Made by a program: the position numbers and the translations under genes | In this document: positions 48,281 through 54,372 of the stretch, one piece after another | Numbering within the stretch: position 1 is the first letter of the stretch | How the letters are laid out: each line of letters starts with the position of its first letter | From: Streptococcus australis | Lineage (GTDB): Bacteria; Bacillota; Bacilli; Lactobacillales; Streptococcaceae | Length of the DNA stretch: 54,372 bases | Reading direction: 5' to 3' | NCBI RefSeq assembly: GCF_015553625.1 | Contig: NZ_JADNGY010000012.1 | Coordinates: 1-54,372 of the forward strand | Notes under the pieces: generated by a model | Database searches by the model: none | What the model was told of the DNA's origin: nothing | Seen by the model: only the letters and a program-made list of their open reading frames with translations

Positions 48281-49527
48281 TCGAGTTTTTGAAACAGCTC
48301 CCTCATTTAGAACCCTATGGGACCCCGGTCTACTTTATTTATCTGATTGGGGCCTTATTGCCCATCTTTGTTGGCCTCTTCTTTAAAAAGCGATTCCCAG
48401 TCTATGAAGCCTTGGTCAGTCTCACCTTTATTGTTCTAATGCTGACAGGGACGGATTTGAAACAAATCTATGCGGTTCTTTTCTACCTCTTTTGGCAAAT
48501 CCTTTGGGTCTACTCCTATAAATTCTATCGAAGCCAGCGTGATAACAAGTGGGTTTTTTACCTCCACTCTTTCTTGGTCGTTTTGCCCTTGGTTTTTGTG
48601 AAGGTGCAACCAGCCATTGATGGCACCCAGTCTTGGATGGGCTTCCTTGGGATCTCTTATCTGACCTTCCGAGCAGTGGGTATGATTATCGAGATGCGAG
48701 ACGGAACCCTCAAAGACTTTAGTCTCTGGGAATTCTTGCGTTTCTTGCTTTTTATGCCGACTTTTTCAAGTGGGCCGATCGACCGCTTCAAACGCTTCAA
48801 TGAAGATTATCTGACGATTCCGGATCGAGATGAGCTTCTAGATATGTTGGAGCAGAGCGTCAAGTATATCATGCTTGGCTTCCTCTATAAGTTTATTCTA
48901 GCTCATATCTTTGGCCATCTCTTACTAGGACACGTCAAGACCTATGCCCTTCTTCAAGGGGGAATCTTTAACCTAGGCACCTTAGGGGTCATGTATGTCT
49001 TTGGTTTGGATCTCTTCTTTGACTTTGCAGGCTATTCTATGTTTGCCCTTGCGGCATCTAATTTGATGGGAATTAAGAGCCCGATCAATTTTAATCTCCC
49101 TTTCAAATCACGTGATTTAAAGGAATTTTGGAATCGCTGGCACATGAGTTTGTCCTTCTGGTTTCGTGACTTTGTCTTTATGCGTCTAGTCATGGTTTTG
49201 ATGCGCAACAAGGTCTTTCAGAGCCGGATTACAACGTCAAACGTTGCCTATATTATTAACATGTTGGTCATGGGCTTCTGGCATGGAGTGACCTGGTATT
49301 ATGTAGCCTATGGTCTCTTCCACGGACTTGGTCTTGTGATCAATGATGCCTGGTTGCGGAAGAAAAAGACCATCAATAAAGAACGCAAAGCAAAAGGACT
49401 AGAGCCCCTACCAGACAACCGCTGGACCCAGGCTCTTGGAATCTTTATTACCTTCAATACCGTTATGCTGTCCTTCCTGATTTTCTCAGGTTTCTTGGAT
49501 CAGCAATGGTTTCCAAAAATGAAATAA
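48277..49527 (+). CDS. dltB: D-alanyl transfer membrane protein DltB (MBOAT family)
   Basis: A 416-residue polytopic membrane acyltransferase moving D-alanine from DltC across the membrane. About ten or more hydrophobic segments are visible. The MBOAT histidine is in [21 protein letters not shown], near residue 335, and an [24 protein letters not shown] segment is typical of the family. It overlaps dltA (ATGA) and is followed 18 bases later by dltC. Confidence 0.96.
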   Translation: MIEFLKQLPHLEPYGTPVYFIYLIGALLPIFVGLFFKKRFPVYEALVSLTFIVLMLTGTDLKQIYAVLFYLFWQILWVYSYKFYRSQRDNKWVFYLHSFLVVLPLVFVKVQPAIDGTQSWMGFLGISYLTFRAVGMIIEMRDGTLKDFSLWEFLRFLLFMPTFSSGPIDRFKRFNEDYLTIPDRDELLDMLEQSVKYIMLGFLYKFILAHIFGHLLLGHVKTYALLQGGIFNLGTLGVMYVFGLDLFFDFAGYSMFALAASNLMGIKSPINFNLPFKSRDLKEFWNRWHMSLSFWFRDFVFMRLVMVLMRNKVFQSRITTSNVAYIINMLVMGFWHGVTWYYVAYGLFHGLGLVINDAWLRKKKTINKERKAKGLEPLPDNRWTQALGIFITFNTVMLSFLIFSGFLDQQWFPKMK

Positions 49528-49545
49528 GAAAAGGAAAAATGAAAA

Positions 49546-49785
49546 ATGGATGTAAAATCACAAGTAATTGAAATTATTGACGAATTGTTTATGGAAGATG
49601 TCTCAGATATGATGGATGAGGATCTCTTTGATGCGGGTGTTCTTGATAGCATGGGAACCGTTGAGTTGATTGTGGAATTGGAAAACCGCTTCGATATTCG
49701 GGTTCCTGTATCTGAATTTGGTCGTGATGACTGGAACACAGCCAACAAAATCGTAGAAGGTGTCATGGAGCTTCAGAATGCTTAA
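49546..49785 (+). CDS. dltC: D-alanyl carrier protein DltC
   Basis: A 79-residue acyl-carrier-type protein. Ser35 in [10 protein letters not shown] receives the phosphopantetheine arm that holds D-alanine. Length is standard. The end overlaps the dltD start by 8 bases, so both are translated together. Confidence 0.97.
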   Translation: MDVKSQVIEIIDELFMEDVSDMMDEDLFDAGVLDSMGTVELIVELENRFDIRVPVSEFGRDDWNTANKIVEGVMELQNA

Positions 49786-51046
49786 ACGATTGTGGCTGAT
49801 TCTGGGTCCGGTCTTTTGTGCCATGGCTCTTGTCGCTACTCTTCTCTTTTTCTATCCGATTAACCATAAACATAATCTGACAGAGGAGAAAAAGGTCGCA
49901 GTGAGCTTGACAGCAGAAGGCTTTAAAAGTCGTGCCCGTAAAGAAGAAGCGCTCGGGGATCCCAACTATCGTTTTGTACCCTTCTTTGGTTCCAGCGAAT
50001 GGTTGCGGTTTGATATCGTCCACCCAGCAGTACTAGCTGAGAAGTATGATCGTTCTTATCGCCCGTATTTTCTAGGGCAACGAGGAGCAGCGTCCTTGAA
50101 CCAATATTTTGGGATGCAGCAAATTCTTCCTCAACTAGAAGGAAAAACCGCTGTCTATGTGGTATCGCCCCAGTGGTTTACGAAGGCTGGCTATGATTCG
50201 TCGGCCTTTCAGCAATACTTTAACAGCGATCAATTAACTAGCTTTTTGGCCAACCATGAAGCTGGACCAGCAAGCCAATATGCGGCGTCTCGTCTTTTGC
50301 AACAATACCCTAATGTTGCTATGCAGGGAGGAGTTCAGAAGTTGGCCAAGGGTCAGAATCTATCTGGTTTTGAAAAAGGACTCAATCAGACCCTCATGCG
50401 CTTTGTTCGTCGGGAGGATGCCTTCTTTAGCAACTTTACGGCAATGAACAATAGCAACTATGAGAAAAAAGTACTCTCTCGCTTAGATGCTTTACCGGAT
50501 ACATTTTCTTACGAAGCCTTGGAAGAAGTGGCGACGGCGGAAGCCAAAAAGAAAACTAATAATAATAATTTAGGCATTAGTAATAGTTTTTATACACATC
50601 GTCTTGCGAGTAAGCTCAAGAAACTCAAAGGATTCCAAAAGAATGAATCCTATGAACAATCCCCAGAATACAATGATTTACAACTCGTCTTGGATCAGTT
50701 TGCTCAATCTAAAACCAATGTGATCTTTGTCATCCCTCCAGTTAACTCTAAATGGATGGCCTATACAGGTTTGAGTAAAGACATGTATCAACGGACAGTT
50801 GAAAAAATTCGTTACCAATTAGAAAGTCAAGGCTTTACCCATATTGCTGATTTTTCTAAAGATGGTGATAAACCCTACTTTATGCAAGATACCATTCATA
50901 TGGGCTGGAATGGATGGTTGGCATTTGACAAGGCAGTTGATCCTTTTGTCTCCAACCCTCAACCTGCCCCTGAATACAAGATTAACAATCGTTTCTTAAG
51001 TCAGGACTGGGCTAACTATAAAGGTCAGCCGGATCAATTTAAGTAA
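49778..51046 (+). CDS. dltD: D-alanyl transfer protein DltD
   Basis: A 422-residue membrane-anchored SGNH-like esterase acting on the outer side to place D-alanine on teichoic acid. An N-terminal helix (about 5-26) anchors it. The active-site motif is in [11 protein letters not shown] (about 66-76), with later residues in [14 protein letters not shown] providing the Asp/His pair. The ATG at 49778 lies in the end of dltC; a GTG 18 bases upstream is less likely. A terminator ends the operon. Confidence 0.95.
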   Translation: MLKRLWLILGPVFCAMALVATLLFFYPINHKHNLTEEKKVAVSLTAEGFKSRARKEEALGDPNYRFVPFFGSSEWLRFDIVHPAVLAEKYDRSYRPYFLGQRGAASLNQYFGMQQILPQLEGKTAVYVVSPQWFTKAGYDSSAFQQYFNSDQLTSFLANHEAGPASQYAASRLLQQYPNVAMQGGVQKLAKGQNLSGFEKGLNQTLMRFVRREDAFFSNFTAMNNSNYEKKVLSRLDALPDTFSYEALEEVATAEAKKKTNNNNLGISNSFYTHRLASKLKKLKGFQKNESYEQSPEYNDLQLVLDQFAQSKTNVIFVIPPVNSKWMAYTGLSKDMYQRTVEKIRYQLESQGFTHIADFSKDGDKPYFMQDTIHMGWNGWLAFDKAVDPFVSNPQPAPEYKINNRFLSQDWANYKGQPDQFK

Positions 51047-51055
51047 GATGCAAAG

Positions 51056-51086
51056 AGGTTGAGAATACCCAGTCTCAACCTTTTTT
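51056..51086 (+). terminator. Terminator of the dlt operon
   Basis: AGGTTGAGA pairs with TCTCAACCT around ATACCCAG, followed by six Ts. Confidence 0.9.
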
Positions 51087-51119
51087 CCTATGGTTTTGAA
51101 GAAACTTATCCCCATATTC

Positions 51120-51153
51120 ACAGACTTATCCACAAGCTTGTGGATAAGTCTGT
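51120..51153. other. 34-bp perfect palindrome with two inverted DnaA boxes
   Basis: ACAGACTTATCCACAAG followed by its exact reverse complement contains two perfect TTATCCACA boxes facing each other. A near box, TTATCCCCA, lies 18 bases before it. There is no T run, so it is not a typical terminator. It is intergenic, between the dlt terminator and the small gene at 51182, about 48 kb from dnaA. Confidence 0.85.
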
Positions 51154-51181
51154 CTAATACAAAGAGAGGAACTGGTACAAG

Positions 51182-51427
51182 ATGAAAACAATGAAGAAAA
51201 TAGCTTTTTATGCGATTCTTCAAGGAATCGTAATCTTTCTCATTACGGGTTTCATCACCCAATTCGTCAGAGGAGATTTCTTTTTCCGTGGCTTGGCTCC
51301 AATATTTGGGGTCTTGGCAGCCGTCATGCGTTTTGGAACAGCTAGCCTGATGAAAATGTTGGCCCCAACGCTATACGATGAAGAGGCAAAACAAGAGAAA
51401 GATCCTACCAGGAAAGAAGCTGAATAA
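51182..51427 (+). CDS. Small membrane protein of unknown function
   Basis: An 81-residue protein with two probable membrane helices (about 6-26 and 35-60, the second containing GLAPIFGVLAAVMRFG) and a charged tail rich in Glu/Lys (EEAKQEKDPTRKEAE). I do not recognise it. An AGAGGA site lies 11 bases before the ATG, a little far; another ATG 9 bases on is possible. It sits alone between the dlt operon and aspS, after the palindrome with DnaA boxes. Confidence 0.65.
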   Translation: MKTMKKIAFYAILQGIVIFLITGFITQFVRGDFFFRGLAPIFGVLAAVMRFGTASLMKMLAPTLYDEEAKQEKDPTRKEAE

Positions 51428-51527
51428 AAGAACTGTTTTTTCTGGAAAAATCTCTGGAAAAGCACTTATCTGACAGGCTTTATGGTAAAATAGAAGGAAG
51501 AATATTAGTTTGGAGAGTAAAAATACA

Positions 51528-53282
51528 ATGAAACGTTCCATGTATGCTGGGCGTGTTCGCGAGGAACACATTGGACAAGAACTAACCCTCAAAGGATGGG
51601 TGGGTCGACGCCGTGATTTGGGTGGCTTGATCTTTATTGATTTGCGGGACCGTGAAGGGATTATGCAATTGGTCATCAATCCGGAAACTGTTAGCTCGGA
51701 AGTCATGGCAACGGCCGAGAGCCTTCGTAGCGAATATGTGATCGAAGTGACAGGTCAAGTTGCTGCCAGACAGCAAGCGAATGATAAAATTGCAACAGGT
51801 CAGGTTGAAATGCATGTTTCTTCCTTGACTATCCTCAATACTGCAAAAACCACGCCATTTGAGATCAAGGACGGTATTGAAGCCAACGACGATACTCGTC
51901 TACGCTATCGATATTTGGACTTGCGCCGTCCAGAAATGTTGGAAAACTTAAAATTGCGTGCCAAGGTGACGCACTCTATCCGTAATTACTTGGATGAGTT
52001 GGAATTTATCGATGTGGAGACCCCCTTCCTTTCTAAGTCAACTCCAGAAGGGGCGCGTGACTACCTCGTACCATCTCGCGTCAACAAGGGACATTTTTAT
52101 GCTTTGCCTCAAAGCCCTCAAATCACTAAACAATTGTTGATGAATGCTGGCTTTGACCGCTATTATCAAATCGTCAAATGTTTCCGTGATGAAGATTTAC
52201 GTGGCGACCGTCAACCTGAGTTTACACAGGTCGATTTAGAAACCTCCTTCCTGACAGAGCAAGAAATTCAAGATATTACGGAAGGTTTAATCGCACGTGT
52301 TATGAAAGAAACGAAGGGCATCGAAGTGACCCTTCCTTTCCCACGGATGAAGTACGATGATGCTATGGCTCTTTATGGTTCTGACAAACCAGATACTCGT
52401 TTTGAGATGCTCTTGACAGACTTGACAGAAGTTGTAAAGGGCGTAGACTTCAAGGTCTTCTCAGAAGCTCCAGCAGTGAAAGCCATTGTGGTCAAAGGAG
52501 CAGCAGACCGCTACTCTCGTAAAGATATCGATAAGATGACCGAAGTAGCCAAGCAATATGGGGCAAAAGGTCTAGCGTGGGTCAAGGTAGTTGATGGTGC
52601 TTTAAATGGGCCAGTAGCTAAGTTCTTGACAGGTGTGACAACAGAGTTGACAAGTTCTTTACAGTTGGAAGAAAAGGATTTGGTTCTCTTTGTAGCTGAT
52701 ACACTAGAAGTGGCCAATGCAACTCTAGGTGCCCTTCGTTGCAGAATTGCCAAGGAATTGGACCTCATTGACAATAGTCAATTCAACTTCCTATGGGTGG
52801 TCGATTGGCCAATGTTTGAGTGGTCTGAAGAAGAAGGTCGTTACATGAGTGCCCACCATCCATTTACACTTCCGCAAGCAGATACAGCTCATGAATTAGA
52901 GGGCGATCTTGCCAAGGTACGGGCCATTGCCTATGATATTGTGCTCAATGGTTACGAGCTTGGTGGTGGTAGTCTTCGGATCAACCAAAAAGAATTGCAA
53001 GAACGGATGTTTACCGCTCTCGGTTTCTCAAAAGAAGACGCGACAGAGCAATTTGGTTTCTTGCTAGAAGCCATGGATTATGGTTTCCCTCCACATGGTG
53101 GATTAGCTCTTGGTTTGGACCGTTTTGTCATGCTGTTAGCTGGTGAGGAGAATATCCGTGAAGTGATTGCCTTTCCTAAGAATAATAAGGCAACGGATCC
53201 AATGACCCAAGCCCCTTCTACAGTAGCTACCAAACAACTGGAAGAGTTGAGCCTACAAGTAGAAGTAAAAACTGAGGAATAA
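51528..53282 (+). CDS. aspS: Aspartyl-tRNA synthetase
   Basis: A 584-residue class II synthetase for Asp. The N-terminal OB-fold anticodon domain ([26 protein letters not shown]) is followed by the catalytic core with [18 protein letters not shown] (motif 2) and [12 protein letters not shown] (motif 3). The bacterial GAD insertion lies between (about 285-415). The ATG at 51528 starts MKRSMYAGR; an in-frame TTG is 18 bases earlier. Its likely -10 is the extended TGGTAAAAT just before 51493. No T-box is seen. Confidence 0.96.
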   Translation: MKRSMYAGRVREEHIGQELTLKGWVGRRRDLGGLIFIDLRDREGIMQLVINPETVSSEVMATAESLRSEYVIEVTGQVAARQQANDKIATGQVEMHVSSLTILNTAKTTPFEIKDGIEANDDTRLRYRYLDLRRPEMLENLKLRAKVTHSIRNYLDELEFIDVETPFLSKSTPEGARDYLVPSRVNKGHFYALPQSPQITKQLLMNAGFDRYYQIVKCFRDEDLRGDRQPEFTQVDLETSFLTEQEIQDITEGLIARVMKETKGIEVTLPFPRMKYDDAMALYGSDKPDTRFEMLLTDLTEVVKGVDFKVFSEAPAVKAIVVKGAADRYSRKDIDKMTEVAKQYGAKGLAWVKVVDGALNGPVAKFLTGVTTELTSSLQLEEKDLVLFVADTLEVANATLGALRCRIAKELDLIDNSQFNFLWVVDWPMFEWSEEEGRYMSAHHPFTLPQADTAHELEGDLAKVRAIAYDIVLNGYELGGGSLRINQKELQERMFTALGFSKEDATEQFGFLLEAMDYGFPPHGGLALGLDRFVMLLAGEENIREVIAFPKNNKATDPMTQAPSTVATKQLEELSLQVEVKTEE

Positions 53283-53355
53283 GAAAAGTAAAAGCGGAAA
53301 ATTACCATAAGCAACTTGTGGGATTTTCCCTTTATTTATAAATTGAGAGATAAGC

Positions 53356-54297
53356 ATGAAAAAAACTCGCTTAGGCAAGATCTTGCGTTATTATATACGA
53401 AGATTGGCCTATAACTTTAAATTACTACGGGTCTTAAAAAGTATTTCCCGAGAGAAGTACGATGAAAAGATTTCGGCTTCTTTGGTCTATGGCTTCCTAT
53501 CTGCCGTTGCTGTGAACTTCTTTTTCCAGCCGGGACGTGTGTATTCCAGTGGTGCGACAGGATTGGCCCAGATTATATCCGCCCTTAGTGATCGATTTTT
53601 AGGCTTTACCATTCCGGTCTCTTTGTCCTTCTATGCCATCAATCTGCCATTAATGATCATCGCTTGGTATCAAATTGGTCATAAGTTTACTATTTTCACC
53701 TTTATTACGGTGTCTATGAGTTCCTTCTTTATCCAATTTATGCCAGTGGTTACCCTGACCAATGATCCTATTATGAATGCTCTCTTTGGGGGAGTTGTAA
53801 TGGGGACAGGGATTGGATTTGCGCTTCGCAACAATATCTCCAGTGGGGGAACCGATATTGTTAGCTTGACCATTCGAAAGCGAACGGGCAAGAACGTCGG
53901 AAAAATTTCTCTCATCGTCAATGGGAGCATCATGTTGATAGCAGGGATGACCTTTGGTTGGAAATATGCCCTCTATTCGATGATTACCATTTTTGTGTCC
54001 AGTCGAGTGACAGATGCAGTCTTTACCAAGCAGAAGCGGATGCAGGCTATGATTGTCACTAGCCAACCGGATAAGATAATTGAGAAAATTCATAAGCGTT
54101 TGCATCGTGGAGCAACCATTATCCACAATGCGGAAGGGACTTATAATCATCAGGAAAAAGCGGTCTTGCTCACCGTTATTACCAGAGCAGAGTTTAATGA
54201 GTTTAAATTTTTAATGAAAAAAGAGGATCCTGAAGCTTTTATTACCATATCAGAAAATGTTCATATTATTGGACGTTTTGTCGAGGTGGAAGATTAA
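53356..54297 (+). CDS. YitT-family membrane protein (DUF161/DUF2179)
   Basis: A 313-residue integral membrane protein with about five or six helices (about 42-225) in the YitT/DUF161 region, including GATGLAQI and NNISSGGTDI. A C-terminal cytoplasmic DUF2179 domain (about 230-308) contains RGATIIHNAEGTYNHQEKAVLLTVI. The transported molecule, if any, is unknown. An AGAGATAAG site precedes the ATG. The gene ends just before the right-end copy of the dispersed repeat. Confidence 0.87.
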   Translation: MKKTRLGKILRYYIRRLAYNFKLLRVLKSISREKYDEKISASLVYGFLSAVAVNFFFQPGRVYSSGATGLAQIISALSDRFLGFTIPVSLSFYAINLPLMIIAWYQIGHKFTIFTFITVSMSSFFIQFMPVVTLTNDPIMNALFGGVVMGTGIGFALRNNISSGGTDIVSLTIRKRTGKNVGKISLIVNGSIMLIAGMTFGWKYALYSMITIFVSSRVTDAVFTKQKRMQAMIVTSQPDKIIEKIHKRLHRGATIIHNAEGTYNHQEKAVLLTVITRAEFNEFKFLMKKEDPEAFITISENVHIIGRFVEVED

Positions 54298-54300
54298 AAA

Positions 54301-54372
54301 GAGAGTGGGACAGAAATCGGTCATTCGTTAGAATTCGATTTCGTCGTCCCACCTCCGCACAGTTGAGTAGGG
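54301..54372. repeat. Right-end copy of the dispersed repeat
   Basis: These 72 bases match positions 1-72 with a single difference at base 22 (C here, A at the left end). The copy is cut by the end of the window and begins 4 bases after the last stop codon. Confidence 0.95.

Noticed and set aside
53650..54150. Open 166-codon frame opposite the YitT-family gene
   Set aside because: It is the antisense of a well-recognised membrane protein gene, has no ribosome site and no recognisable domain.

Overview
This window is the replication-origin region of a Streptococcus chromosome, most likely an oral viridans species of the mitis/sanguinis type. The evidence is the gene order parB-htrA-rlmH-tRNA-comCDE beside dnaA/dnaN, a double-glycine competence peptide beginning DKR, complete comAB and dltXABCD loci, low GC content, and streptococcal regulatory signals (CiaR box, 21-bp-period competence repeats, T-box). 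I cannot fix the species. There is no CRISPR array, prophage or insertion sequence; it is core genome with a few dispersed repeats.

Layout. 1-5550 lies on one side of the origin: a DUF951 gene, dnaN, dnaA, parB and htrA on the minus strand, with three clusters of DnaA boxes (dnaN/dnaA, dnaA/parB, htrA/rlmH). From 5557 most genes run on the plus strand, away from the origin: rlmH, tRNA-Arg, the quorum-sensing operon comCDE, tRNA-Glu and tRNA-Asn. A minus-strand pair follows (a YfhO-type membrane protein and an ABC-F ATPase), then T-box-controlled trpS and guaB, minus-strand recF and the S4-domain gene yaaA, and a long plus-strand run (two M16 peptidase homologues, pgsA, ecfA1-ecfA2-ecfT). Next come two secreted LysM proteins flanking a minus-strand HAD phosphatase and sdaAB/sdaAA. 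Then mnmA, a Nudix hydrolase, mnmG, gdpP-rplI-dnaB, a Veg-like gene and rpsD with a long leader.

37019-40652 holds comAB, the competence-peptide exporter, preceded by the same paired 9-bp repeat found before comC. A divergent TetR gene and a large YhgE/Pip-type membrane protein follow, with matching inverted operator-like sites. After a lipoprotein gene and an S41-type peptidase comes dltX-dltA-dltB-dltC-dltD for D-alanylation of teichoic acids, a small membrane protein, aspS and a YitT-family membrane protein.

How it fits together. ComC is exported and trimmed by ComAB and sensed by ComD/ComE; the paired repeats before comC and comA are the likely ComE sites that close the loop. ParB, two exact parS-like palindromes and one near copy, and the DnaA boxes mark the origin-segregation domain. 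A 34-bp perfect palindrome holding two inverted DnaA boxes lies about 48 kb from dnaA, outside any gene. Other regulatory patterns not explained by the gene list are a repeated 16-bp palindrome TTTACA-N4-TGTAAA in intergenic DNA and an identically spaced promoter layout shared by the two LysM genes.
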